The notes under the pieces: model-generated
What the model was told of the DNA's origin: nothing
Seen by the model: the letters and a program-made list of their open reading frames with translations, nothing else
Database searches by the model: none
Translations under genes and position numbers: made by a program
Shown here: positions 8,334-19,058 of the stretch, in pieces
Position numbering within the stretch: the stretch's first letter is position 1
Layout of the letters: each line of letters starts with the position of its first letter
Source: Sphingomonadales bacterium
GTDB taxonomy: Bacteria; Pseudomonadota; Alphaproteobacteria; Sphingomonadales; Sphingomonadaceae
Reading direction: 5' to 3'
NCBI GenBank assembly: GCA_016721875.1
Contig: JADKHG010000005.1
Span: forward strand, 1 to 64,000
Length of the DNA stretch: 64,000 bases

Positions 8334-9449
8334 TTGATAGTTCCAACAGAACTTAACTGCGTGGACATTTTTGCTGGTGCCGGCGGATTTTCAATGGCCG
8401 CGATTTCCGCTGGCTTCAATGTGCGAATGGCGATTGAGAACGATCCCTACGCCATTAAAACCTACGCAAAAAACATATGTGAAAAACTGCTCTCTTCAAC
8501 GGTTTTGATAGCAGAGGATATAACAAAAATTGACGCAGCAGCGGTAACCGCTCAATGCTTTGGACAAGAGGAAGTTTGCGACCTATTATTAGGAGGTCCA
8601 CCTTGTCAGGGTTTCTCGACCCATAGAATTAAAGACTCAGGTGTAAATGACAAACGAAACGAACTCGTGCTTACCTACTTTGAGTTCGTAAAATCACTAA
8701 GGCCTACAGCTTTTCTCATAGAAAATGTTCCCGGAATGTTATGGCCTCGACATCGTCAGTTCATCGAGCTTTTGTACTCCGAAGGTAGGAAAACAGGCTA
8801 TCGAATGTTTGACCCAGTGACGCTGGATGCTCGCGACTTTGGTGTGCCGCAACGAAGGAAAAGAGTATTCATTTTAGGCATCTTTGATAGGCGTTTTCAA
8901 GGTAACTTTGAATGGCCTCCCAAGTCAACACACGGTAATATGGCCGACTGTCTGAATGACAAGACGCTAAAACCTTGGGTGAACTGTGCTAGCGCGTTTC
9001 GTCCTCAAAAGCCGACGATCCGAATAATCTGCATATGAACCACTCGGCTGAGCACGAGAGTGTTTGAAAAACGCCGCCAAACGGCGGAAGTAGGAAGGAC
9101 TCAGGGAGAGTGTTGCCATGCCACAAAGATCACGATGGTCATAAAGATGTGTATGGTCGCATTGACCCCAAGTTGCCCGGTCCTACTATGACAACGGCAT
9201 GTATTAATCCATCCAAAGGTCGTTTCGTTCACCCTGTGGAGCATCACGGAATAACCGTCCGGCAAGCTGCTCGAATGCAAACATTTCCCGATTGGTTTCA
9301 CTTTGAAGGCGGCTTGACCAACGCAGGCAAGCAGGTTGGGAATGCTGTGCCAGTTGAATTCGGCGCGGCTTTGATTCGCCACATTAAAGACATGCTTATT
9401 TCAGGCCGCGATATCGCTGAACAAAAGAAGGATGCAGAAAGCAGCATGA
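8334..9449 (+). pseudogene. DNA (cytosine-5-)-methyltransferase, at least two lesions
   Basis: C5-cytosine methyltransferase with the ordered motifs DIFAGAGGFS (I), GGPPCQGFS (IV, catalytic Cys), ENVPGM (VI), RDFGVPQRRKRVFI (VIII), then in a second frame R-Q-A-A-R-M-Q-T-F-P (IX) and NAGKQVGNAVP (X). The first frame stops at 9038. The second frame begins with DDPNNLHMNHSAEHES and meets a TGA near 9063, with the rest resuming at about 9070. The start is TTG 8334 behind AGGGAGGA. The stop is uncertain because the frame runs on into the ATPase gene; a TGA overlapping that gene's ATG (9446-9449) is my best guess. The indels look like homopolymer errors. Probably part of a defence module. Confidence 0.85.
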
Positions 9450-12405
9450 CTGGCGTAGCGTTTCAAACTCATGCGCGCACAATTGATCATCTAGGGCGTG
9501 AGCAAATTGCAGATACTCCGACCGCAGTTTCCGAGCTGTGGAAAATGCTTACGACGCGTATGCGCGAAACGTTGATTAAATCTTTTGACGGCCCTGATCA
9601 ATTGCGGCCGTGACTGATGACGGTCACGGGAATGAATTATGAAGAATTTACAAAGCACTGGCTTGTAATTGGGACAGAAAGTAAGCTGGAGCAGATCGTA
9701 CTCCCATCGAAGATCGATTTGGCCTTCGATTCGGATGAAGCAAGGCAAAAGGGGATTGGCCGGCTTTCAAGCGCAAAGCTCGGATCGACATTGTTGCTCA
9801 TCTCTAAGCGCGAAAATTGCGATTTTGTTGTGGCCTTGATTGACTGGCGGGTGTTTGAAAATCCCTATTTAAATCTTTCCGATATCCAGTTTCCAGTAAA
9901 TGAAGTCAAAAGTTCGAGCGAAATTTTGAGACTTCTACCTTCGATCAAGTCATCTCTCGTGGAAAATATAATCGGCGACGCGAAGCACAAGGATGCTCGA
10001 TTGCAGCGTGTGCACGCTGCTTGGCTAAAGCCGGAGAAGGAAGCTGGACCTTCGGATACACCGATAAATCAATATCGTCAAAAGTGATAGCTTCGTCCAT
10101 AAATTCTCTAAATATTACAGAACGCCACCTTAGAAACTGGGCTGTATGGAACGGGAAAGGATCACATGGCACGGGATTGTTCGTGTCAAACATCAATAAT
10201 GATTTTGAGGCACTTCTTGCTCCGGAGATCAATGACACCGCAGCGATGGCGAGTAGGCGCAGGTTTTTCGAGACATTGTCGAGTTTCGTTGACCCGTTCA
10301 CCGATCCTGTCAATTCGCGTAATGTCGATCCTAAACCCGAGCTAAGCTATTCTGCGAGGCGCTGGGTTGGCGATAAATCCAGTATTATCATTGGAACAGA
10401 AACAGAATTTAATCTCCGAAATATATCTTCAATAGAGCATCAAATTGACGGGCAAATCGATGAAGAAGGCGTTTTTACGGGGCGCATAAAAGCTTTTGGA
10501 GCGTGGATGCCTGACGACGTCATAATTAGGCCACCTAAAAATATCCGTATTCCAACGCGAGGCGATAGCAAGCTAGGCCCAATAGGAATTTACATCGGTG
10601 CAATGGAGTTTGCTCCACTAAGCACAACACATTCACACCAAGAATTTGAAGCCTACAAAGCGCTGGCAGAGAAATACTCGGGCTTTATGGTTTTTAGAGA
10701 TGGACTGAAGGTACTTCCTTTCGGCCGATCAGATAGCGATTTTTTTGAGATAGAAGACAGGCGTTCTAGAAATGCTGGGCGCGAGTTTTGGAATCAGCGT
10801 CAAATGTTCGGTCGCCTAGCGATTTCACGCGAGAATAATCCAAATTTGAAAGATAAAGCTGGCCGTGAAGGCTTGATTGACAATTTGGCAGCCCAAACGT
10901 TGCGCGAATTGATATCCTACCTTCTGAAATATACCGCTCGACAATTTTTTGGATCGTCCTCCAAAGGACGCAAGGAGATATTACCGGAAATCCAAAAGAA
11001 TAACCGAGCCAAGAAAGCCGAAGAAGAGCGAAACAAGCTAAGGAAGCGTGAGAGAAAAGCCTTTGCTCAGGCGCTCACCAATAAAGATGAGCGGATATCA
11101 GAATTTACGGAACGCGTTTTTAATTTTGCCGATAAACTCGAAATCAACGACGAAGCCGACTTGGCTTCGGCCTACAGCACTTTATCCGTGCTTCGTGATG
11201 AAACAATAGATTTCCGGCTACCTGAAGTTCCTTCTTCGTTAGGACCGCTCGAAAAAGCGTATTTGAGGTACAAAGGTAGATTTGATAAAATCATATCTAT
11301 TCTGGCATCAATCGACGACCGTCTGGCTGCGGAGGTGGCCCAACGATATGTGATAGACCCGATCCAATTTTTAAATGACCGGCTTAATGAAAATGCAGCG
11401 CAATTAAAAAGTCGTATCGAGCGATGGCAGGCGCAAATTTCCGCCTTGCAACGTGCTGAGTTCGAACGTGTAAGGCAAATTCGCCATGAGCGTATGTCAT
11501 TTTATGATAACGACTCCGCAGCATTGTTACATGAGCTACGGACGGATCGCATTACGCTCGAGGATGCCTCAATCAGGGCCGACGCGCTTAAACAAAAGTA
11601 CGATGCAGAGAACGCCCTTATTTTTGCACCGTATATCAACGCGTTGGAAAGCTTAAAGGAAAGCATCGATATCGATCTTCTTGCTGGCTATGGTGCAAGT
11701 GAGGCAAGTGAACTCAGGACCGAAATCGACCGATTAAACAGCCTTGCTCAGTTGGGTATTTCAGTCGAAATCATCGGCCACGAGCTGCAAAGCTATGACT
11801 ACATGATAGGCAATGGGCTTAGAAAATTGCCCAAGAAAATGTTAGATTCTGAGGCGGTAAAGGATATCGCTTTCGGCTATGAGGGAATAACCGATCAATT
11901 GAGATTCCTTTCACCGCTGCGACTAGCTGGTCAGCGAATTCAAAAATGGATCACAGGCGAAGAAATATTTGCCTACGTCTCGGAATTTTTTAGAATTCCT
12001 CTTGCTCATAATAAAATACAATTTTCAATTTCAGATAAATTTAAATATTTTAGGGTTTTCGATCAGCAGTCAAGACTTTTACCTGTATTTATCAATTTAG
12101 TGAATAACAGCATCTATTGGTTAAGTTTCGAAAATGACATAACTAGAAAAATTATATTTGATATTATTGATGGAAAGATTATCATTTCTGATAATGGTCC
12201 GGGCGTGAGTCCGGAAGATATTGATAGTTTGTTTAGTCTATTCTTTACAAAAAAAGTAAGGGGAGGTCGTGGTGTTGGATTATATCTTGCTAAATCAAAT
12301 TTAGCAGCCGGGGGCCACCGAATTGCATATAGGCTGCCTTCGGACGATCTACCCCTAGGCGGAGCAAACTTCGAGATTGACTTTGTAGGGGCTGAGTTAC
12401 CTTGA
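9446..12405 (+). CDS. Large ATPase with two GHKL-type ATP-binding domains, several frameshifts near the N-terminus
   Basis: Reassembled from three frames, about 985 residues. The N-terminal GHKL domain shows AVSELWK followed, after frame repair, by NAYDAYA (N-box). Then come DDGHGMNYEEF (G1) and KGIGRLSSAKLGS (G2). An S5-like segment follows (FMVFRDGLKVLPFGRSDSD, NLKDKAGREGLI), then a long charged coiled coil. The C-terminus has a histidine-kinase-like unit with IGHELQSYDYMIG, NLVNNSIYW, ISDNGPGV and GGRGVGLYLAKS. Frame breaks lie near 9560-9620 and 10030-10045; the expected DNA differs by one-base homopolymer changes. It overlaps the receiver protein's start (TGATG), so the two are translationally coupled. 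Its role is unknown, probably signalling in defence. Confidence 0.78.
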
Positions 12406-14174
12406 TGGCAAATTATCAAGATTTTATAAGGGACGCCTTTATTTCGCCTATTCGTTCAGTTTTGATAATAGATGATGATTATCCGACGTTTGATGAAGTT
12501 TTGGGTAAACAAGAAGAAGGCAAAAAAGGTAAGAAGGATTGGCATAATAATCCCGATCAAATCAGGAATGTCATCCAGTCGTTTAGATCAAAAAATCGTT
12601 CATATCTTGTCGATATTCATGATGGCAAGAATTTATCGCCAAAAGCTGAGCTAGAGAAAGTAAGTCATCTCCATCAATCCGATTTGCTGGTTTTAGATTT
12701 TGCACTTGATAAATCAAAAGTTGATGATGGGCAGTTAGCAATCAACATATTACAAAAGATAATGCAGAATCTGCATTTTAACTTGGTAATCGTCCATACG
12801 AATACAGACATAGAGAAAGCTTTTTTTGATGTGCTAACTGGAATGATTGGTCGGCATGAACGTGTCCAAACCGAAGCAGACCGGTTAATTGCAGAACAAA
12901 TTCTTAGAGATAAAGATATTGATATAGAAGGGTTTTATGCGTCTCTGAAAAGCGAAATTGGGGCGTCGCAGTATTTTCACACAATGCGCAATCGCAGAAA
13001 TTATTCAGCAGCTCTAGCTCGAGGTAATGCTCCCTATGCCTTATTTAAGCAGCGATGTGACGCAGCTGAACTCGACCCTGCGGCGCGCAAAAGAATTCTA
13101 GATTACTTTGTAGATGAGTACGGAACCGAGCAATCTCCTCAGATGAATGCGGATATGCCTTCGGAAATCAATTGGTGCCCAGATAAACGATGGATTCGCA
13201 CTGAATCTGTTTTCGTGGCATTTTCTCCGAAGCCGGATCAAGCGGATTTGATGGATGTTCTTCTCAGCACGCTCGTAAATTGGAAACCAGAGCCGTCGAG
13301 ACTGTTTCTGACGAAGCTTAGGGCAGCGATGGACGAGTTTGGAGTAGCGGCGCAGTCGCAAGTATTGAATAACAATCTGGCTCTAGCATACTGGTACAAA
13401 GGCCTGTTGGAAGCCAAGGGGGATGGTCTCCTTCCTCTCATAGAGGAATCGATATCGCGACATTCAAAGGAGCTACTCGGATATATTTCGTCCGATGTCG
13501 AAAAATTTGCGCTAGAAATGGTGAAATCTGATCGAGATGGCCGGCCATCATCAGAAGTATGCAAAGAACATTATAGCGTTGATCTGGAAGACCGAAAAAC
13601 GCTCGAGGAGGCAACGAAAGAACATAACGCTTTTGTGTCCAGCCACATAAAACTCGGCCGCCACCTGTTCACGGGAGACGTTTTTATTCATCGCGATGAA
13701 CATTGGGTGTGCCTGACGCCTGCTTGCGATATGATACCGGAGCAAATGAATGCAGGGGACAAACGCGATTTTGGCGGGAGATTGCCCTTTGTCGCGCTGA
13801 AGCTTCACCACGTTCCCGCGAAATATACTTTTCACGCTAGCGAACATCAATATGATTCCAGCGAAGTACAGTCGGGCTGCTACGTATTTCTGAAGCAGGA
13901 GGGGGGCGTGAAGGTATTAAAATACAACCTTATCGATCACCCCTCTTCGTCCCCTCAATGGAAGCTATTCTTCGCTGATAAAGCTGGCGTTTTCGAAAAG
14001 GATAGCCAGCAATTTAAAATCACCGAAATAATAAAAGGTGAGAGGAGGCTGCTGTCGGAAAAAAGGTCTGCGGTTGTTGTTGCCAGACTGCGGTATGAGT
14101 ATGCCCTAAACTTGATGCAAAAGCTCAATATATCCATGAACCGAATTGGATTAGATTTTTCGACGTCGAACTAG
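12405..14174 (+). CDS. Response-regulator-like receiver-domain protein
   Basis: A 589-residue protein. The N-terminus resembles a receiver domain: SVLIIDDDY gives the acidic pocket (Asp23-25) and SDLLVLDFALD gives a candidate phosphoacceptor Asp98. The remainder matches no domain I recognise. It contains an acidic helical middle, and a C-terminal part with GRHLFTGDVFIHRDEHWVCLTPACD whose Cys/His spacing could bind metal. The ATG overlaps the stop of the double-GHKL ATPase, so the pair may form a phosphorelay or a sensor-effector unit. Its 3' end overlaps the convergent polymerase gene by 24 bases. AT-rich compared with the chromosome. Confidence 0.72.
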   Translation: MANYQDFIRDAFISPIRSVLIIDDDYPTFDEVLGKQEEGKKGKKDWHNNPDQIRNVIQSFRSKNRSYLVDIHDGKNLSPKAELEKVSHLHQSDLLVLDFALDKSKVDDGQLAINILQKIMQNLHFNLVIVHTNTDIEKAFFDVLTGMIGRHERVQTEADRLIAEQILRDKDIDIEGFYASLKSEIGASQYFHTMRNRRNYSAALARGNAPYALFKQRCDAAELDPAARKRILDYFVDEYGTEQSPQMNADMPSEINWCPDKRWIRTESVFVAFSPKPDQADLMDVLLSTLVNWKPEPSRLFLTKLRAAMDEFGVAAQSQVLNNNLALAYWYKGLLEAKGDGLLPLIEESISRHSKELLGYISSDVEKFALEMVKSDRDGRPSSEVCKEHYSVDLEDRKTLEEATKEHNAFVSSHIKLGRHLFTGDVFIHRDEHWVCLTPACDMIPEQMNAGDKRDFGGRLPFVALKLHHVPAKYTFHASEHQYDSSEVQSGCYVFLKQEGGVKVLKYNLIDHPSSSPQWKLFFADKAGVFEKDSQQFKITEIIKGERRLLSEKRSAVVVARLRYEYALNLMQKLNISMNRIGLDFSTSN

Positions 14175-17100
14175 GCTTCTCCTCAAATTTGACGGATCGC
14201 TCCCGAGCTTCCTTGCCATGTTCCGCAACCCCTCTATTTCGACAGCTTTCCGCAACTCATCCAATTCAGATTGCCGCACAGCAATTATGGAGCTTACTTC
14301 CATTTCTAACTGCGAAAGTAAAATAGGTGAGATCTTATAACTGGCATTCTCCCAATCTCCTTTTGCCAATTTAATCTGCGCAAAAGCGGAGCGTGGCAAT
14401 CGCAGCCGTTCCGCGACGGTTTTAGTTCCCTGTATCTTCGATAAATGTGCTAATCTTTCAGGAAATGTTGCTAATTCACATGCTGATATGCCGTAACTGG
14501 GTGCTGCGTGAGGATCAAAACCCAACACAGCCTGAGCTTCCCAATCATTCGACTCTTTCCCGATATAGCGAGCGCCAGACATTTGCACATGACGGCGTAG
14601 TGTTTTGCCTTTGTCGCCATAGATACCATTCAAAAACTTGGATTCAGGATGCAGATAATATTGCGCCAATGTTTCCGCATAGCATTTGAGCATATTATAC
14701 GGGACACGCTCGCCACTGTCGCGGCAAAATGCAGACGCGGCCGCTTTGGTATGGTCGGTGTCATAAGCCGCCGCAGGTTTAATCGGTCTCGCTTTCGGAC
14801 GCCGTTTCGTTTCAGCCGCGAATTCTAAAATTTTTTCGGAAAGGGCAAAGGGTGAAATTGACATAGACAGCAAAAATCCGAATGGCTTTACCCTGTCGCG
14901 ATATTTGCGATTGGCATTATAGCCTTTGAACCAACGTAATAGGTCCGGCGATGTTGCGCCGTAACGGCAAATCGCAGGGTGCAGCATGGCGGCATGATAA
15001 TCCAACGGGACTTGATTAGGGTTCCAGCAATGGCGGCTCGGACTATCCGCCACCATAAATCGACATGCCAATAGGCTATGCCTTTTCCTAAAACCGAATG
15101 GTGAGGTTTGGGCATATCGGTTGGCGCGTTAGCTTCATTAAAGGGTGGTCGTAATTGGCCTAAACCATGTGCCGACACTTTCCGCATGATCGGCGCGTTG
15201 TTTTTATCGAGATTGAACAGCGCATATCGCTTGGCCGATACTGCCCAACAATAAAGCGGCTCGAGATCGCCGGTTTCGAGTGAAAAATTCTCAGGTTCAA
15301 TTTTGAGAATTGAGCCGCCAAAATCATAGGGGTTTAGAGCTTCAAACCAGCCAACAATGTTATTCACTTTGGTAGTAAATTGATCGCGGTCCAGTTCATC
15401 CGGTTTGGCAATCGCAATGCTATCTGTGTCGCAAAACGACCATTCCAACCCGCTATCGCTCACTTGCCTTTCGCCTATCGCCAGCATTAGCCTTGCTGCG
15501 CCGGTTATCAGCGTTGCCAATAATGGATGAAAATATGCCCCCGTTTCCTCCGCTTTGTCGGTTAAAAAATTAAAGGGTGCAGACGTGGCGCTGTGAACAA
15601 TTGTTGGAACCGGCGCGGCACGGCGATTGACGTTTATTTCGACAAATATGCCATAGCTTGTCGCATTGGTTAGGATTTTGAGCGCGTTTTGCTCAGTGTC
15701 CAAAGCGGCAAGATAATCGCCAGATTGACCTTTCATCGCGACTTTAACCGAATTGCGAAGCTCAATTACACGTTGGTATAAATCGTCGGTTGCGGGATCA
15801 ACGCGATAGTCGGCTTTCCCGCCTACGTTGACGGGACGCAAACCCGACTGCATTTCACCTGGCATAAACGCAACGGCTTCCAAAACTTCCGGTGCTTTTC
15901 CGGTTAGCAGCTTTGATGCGATGCAATCTGCCAAGGTAAACCAAAGCGGTGTGTCGCCCGATGTCAGATAATTAAGGCCGATGGTCGTTTGCTCGCCTTC
16001 GTCATAAGCCGCTCGCACAGGAAAAATATCGCCTTGCGGTTTTACCCTGACAAGCATTGTTAGCTGTCGCCATGATTGCGGCCTTTGCAGCCAATCCAAG
16101 TCGGCATTTTCGAGTATCGCTTTTGCGTCGTCGGTTGCATTTTGCGTTACCATGCCGTCTGCAATGACAAACTGCCAAAGCCCCATAAGAGTGCAGACAG
16201 TTGGATACATCGAAAGGAAATCACACATCATCACTTGGCGCAGTTCGCGTCGAATGCGGACCTCAGACCGTCCGCCAAAATAGGTGCTCATAATGTTGGC
16301 AAGCATTTGGCGGGGAAATTGCGATTTGCATTGCTGCCAAGGTACTATGCCCATTTCTTTCAAATAGGCTTTGCCAATGCTGGCTTCACTATAGGCTTTA
16401 TCCGGCGATAGCTTTGGCAATCCCAATGCTGCTAATCGCGCTGTCAATTCAACGTAACATTCCCATGTCGTTTGCACGTCGCGCGCCGCATATTCGATCA
16501 TGCTTTCGTTCACCGGACCGGTAAAATCGTCAAAGTCCAGCTTGGGATTTTTGACCATTAAGAATTTCGATAAGTCCGCAAGGCTAAAGCCTCTCGCAAA
16601 CAGTGCATTGGCTAATGTCTTTACATCGACAAAATGGCCGCGCCGTGGGCGGTTGTTTAGACCGCGTCTGCGTTCGGTTTTTGTATTGCGCTGCCCCATT
16701 GGCGATGCAAATCGAATAAACGAGCAATTGCGCGACAAGTGTTTGATTTGGCAATTGGGATAGATTTTCTGTTTGGAAATCGTGAAGGTAAAACCGCCGC
16801 GCATGTTCTGATATTCGTTCGAACGTGCTGAACCGTGGCGAATGGCAATGCGCGAAATATCAAATGGTAAATTGAAGCCGATAATCGTTGCACGAAGCTG
16901 ATAGCCGATGTCGTAAAATATATTGTCGGCAAATTCATCGCGGCTCAAAAGCGACAATCCATTTGCAGCGGTATAGCTTTTGAGCGTTTTCAGCTCAGCA
17001 TCAGAAACACCTTCAGGATCGAAAAACACGCCCGACCCAAATAGCTTGCCAGCTTTCCGAACCTGATATGTGCCAATCCGCAATGATTGCCCCGCATCGG

Positions 17101-17257
17101 TCGTTGTTTCGGTGTCAAAAATCAGCGTCCAATCGCTCGCAAATGGCGGGCGCTTTTTGCTTAACTTTTTTGGCTTCTTCTCAATTTCCGATTCTGCAAA
17201 AGCGCGTAGCGACAATGCCAAATGATCGCTAATTGGCGGGATGGAATTGCCAGTCAT
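14151..17257 (-). CDS. Casposon-type family B DNA polymerase, one frameshift
   Basis: About 1035 residues after repair. Exonuclease motifs are FDTET (Asp48, Glu50), GFNLPFD (Asn129, Asp133) and YAARD (Asp260). Polymerase motifs are CDFLSMYP (A, Asp346), KILTNATSYG (B) and FCDTDS (C, Asp610, Asp612). The catalytic set is complete. The frame breaks near 15030, where ACCCTAATC should read ACCCCTAATC to continue into NQVPLDYHAAM. The C-terminal 300 residues extend past the polymerase core and end in an HTH-like region (RNMARKLGSDPSNLRRSL). The ATG overlaps the HNH stop by four bases (ATGA), so the two are one operon. It should replicate the element. Confidence 0.9.
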
Positions 17258-17616
17258 GCCGCGCCATCCTTTTCTGGCAACGCCGCTCGGTCGATAAGCA
17301 TTTGAGCAAAAACATATAGCCGTTCGATTATCAGTGTCAGCAAATCGGCAAGGCCGAGCAAAAAATGGCCTATTCGATCCAGCATCGGATCGGCGGTTGG
17401 ATTGAAAACAGGATGATCCTTTTGATCGTCACTGACCTTGCGATGGCAATTGCGGCAAATGGGGACGGTCAAATCATCGCGTTTGTAATCCGCAACATGA
17501 TGGTCCTCTAAGCAACGCCAATCCCGTTCGCCACAAATGCCACAAACGGGATTGTTCGTTCCCAATTTTTCCAAACGCCGTTGCTTGCGCCGTTCCTTTG
17601 CAAGATTGTCGTTCAT
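17254..17616 (-). CDS. HNH endonuclease, small, casposon core
   Basis: A 120-residue protein with a zinc-stabilised HNH core: CGICG (Cys25, Cys28), LEDHH (His39-40), ICRNCHRKV (Cys54, Cys57, His58). The C-terminal third is hydrophobic (RIGHFLLGLADLLTLIIERLYVF). That is unusual for an HNH nuclease and may mediate dimerisation or membrane contact. It overlaps the polymerase start by four bases. HNH nucleases are a recurrent component of casposons; the exact step they serve is not known. Confidence 0.85.
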   Translation of the reverse strand: MNDNLAKERRKQRRLEKLGTNNPVCGICGERDWRCLEDHHVADYKRDDLTVPICRNCHRKVSDDQKDHPVFNPTADPMLDRIGHFLLGLADLLTLIIERLYVFAQMLIDRAALPEKDGAA

Positions 17617-17628
17617 GTATTTTACCTT

Positions 17629-18198
17629 TCAAATGATAAGCCGATAGACGTTGTGAAACACCTCAGTTCCGGTAGCAGCGAGCCGATAAAGCGTGTTGGG
17701 ATCGGTTTCGAACGGGTGAGATTTGCCAGCAGTATCAACCACCGAACGGCCTTCGAATTTCAGCAATGGTGAAGGTTCATTCGAGAGTAGGAATGCGCGA
17801 ACGGCAGACAGATATTCGCCATTGACCGACGCTGCGTCAAAGTTGGGTAGGATCGCTCTGGAAACTTGGCCTTTTGAAATGATCGTCATTTCTCGGGCGC
17901 GGTTATCGTCAATAACTAACGTTCTGCCACGGCGCTTTATGGACACATTTTCTCGCAAATATCTGCGCAGTTTCTCAACTGAAATTCCGACGCTGCGCGC
18001 AGCTTCAATTTGTCGACCACTTTGACGGTATGCCTTGATGGCAAGCTCGAATCGATTTCGATCAACGGGACGCAATGGCCGGATTGTTGCTTCACCCGCC
18101 TTGGCGTGACCCCGCGCTTGTGAACGCGATAAACCACGGCGTGCAGCATTCGCTATGCGGCGTTCATACTCTGCTTTGTAGTTGCGTTTCTTTGCCAA
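17629..18198 (-). CDS. HTH DNA-binding protein of mobile elements
   Basis: A 189-residue basic protein that begins KKRNYKAEYERRIANAARRG and has LSRSQARGHAKAGE, a motif I associate with small conserved proteins of integrative elements. It also has a helix-turn-helix-like stretch (RQIEAARSVGISVEKLRRYL). It lies 13 bases upstream of the HNH-polymerase pair in the same direction, so it may be the first gene of that operon or its regulator. Family membership rests on recall. Confidence 0.65.
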   Translation of the reverse strand: MAKKRNYKAEYERRIANAARRGLSRSQARGHAKAGEATIRPLRPVDRNRFELAIKAYRQSGRQIEAARSVGISVEKLRRYLRENVSIKRRGRTLVIDDNRAREMTIISKGQVSRAILPNFDAASVNGEYLSAVRAFLLSNEPSPLLKFEGRSVVDTAGKSHPFETDPNTLYRLAATGTEVFHNVYRLII

Positions 18199-18313
18199 CG
18201 CGCTGGACCTTTCGAAGCCCGCAGCGAAATTGCTTGCGGCTCACAAAAGATCGATTGCGAACGGGTTAGAGTCGAATCCTCTTAACCTCATAACCCACGA
18301 CATTTAATTGCAG

Positions 18314-18973
18314 CTATTTTGTTATTTGGCGGCGTCCGCAATTAGCGAGAATGTATTTTTCTAAATTTTTATCGCTCAATCCATTTCCTGCAATTTCAGG
18401 CTTCCCAATTGCAAGACGTATTTGCTGACACGCTGCCGCCCGATGCTGGTTACAAAAATGTGGATTTTGCTGAATAAGATTTTGAATCGCAGCGTGGATG
18501 GCATCTCCGGAACTAGGGCGACCAGTTTTTAACTTATCGGCACTCGGTAAATTACGAGGGTCAAAAATGGCGATTGAGCGGTAGGCTTTGCCATTAAACT
18601 TTGCAAAACTCCCGTCCCAATCAATTTCAGGATATTCGAAAAAGAGGGGATCGATTTGGACAGGGCCGCGACTTTCTGAGGGCGCTAAACGATAACCAAC
18701 TGCGGATAGATTTGAATTAAAAAGTTCATCAAGCAATTGCTCCCTTAATTGCGCAATTACCTCCAATCGTTTTCGCTTAGCAATCAAACCGGCGTTGCCA
18801 GCCTCAACCATGTTCAGAAAACTGGACGCATCGCTCATACGTGCTTCGAATTCTTTGAGGCCGAGTGGCAAATTCGCCAACTCGATTTGTTGTTCTGGCG
18901 ATGCGAAGGTCCGCCAAGCTTCACGCATAGGAACTGCATTTTCCCAAATGCGCTTAATCCGATTTACTGCCAT
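18314..18973 (-). CDS. Uncharacterised casposon protein, divergent from cas1
   Basis: A 219-residue protein with no family I recognise. The N-terminal half is helical and charged. The middle is aromatic-rich (VQIDPLFFEYPEIDWDGSFAKFNGKAYRSI). The C-terminus may be helix-turn-helix-like (SSGDAIHAAIQNLIQQ, SDKNLEKYILANCG). It is transcribed away from cas1 across an 85-base AT-rich gap, so it could be the element's regulator or a Cas1 partner. It carries a GCAATTAGC motif near its 3' end (18338). Function unknown. Confidence 0.65.
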   Translation of the reverse strand: MAVNRIKRIWENAVPMREAWRTFASPEQQIELANLPLGLKEFEARMSDASSFLNMVEAGNAGLIAKRKRLEVIAQLREQLLDELFNSNLSAVGYRLAPSESRGPVQIDPLFFEYPEIDWDGSFAKFNGKAYRSIAIFDPRNLPSADKLKTGRPSSGDAIHAAIQNLIQQNPHFCNQHRAAACQQIRLAIGKPEIAGNGLSDKNLEKYILANCGRRQITK

Positions 18974-19058
18974 TTCTTATGAGTATTACGATTCCAAAAT
19001 TATCGCAATTAGCCATCAATTTAATAGCAAAATTGCCTAATTTACGCTATTTTTAGCC
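18974..19058. promoter_or_regulatory. Divergent cas1 promoter region with GCAATTAGC motifs
   Basis: An AT-rich 85-base gap between divergent genes. GCAATTAGC occurs at 19005-19013, and its inverse GCTAATTGC at 19083-19091, just inside cas1. A third copy lies at 18338-18346. The arrangement suggests a shared operator or a Cas1/HTH binding site. No clear -10/-35 pair was assigned. Confidence 0.45.

Noticed and set aside
9617..10087. A separate 156-residue gene between the methyltransferase and the ATPase
   Set aside because: Its sequence (DDGHGMNYEEF when repaired, KGIGRLSS) is the GHKL core of the ATPase; the separate frame results from one-base changes.
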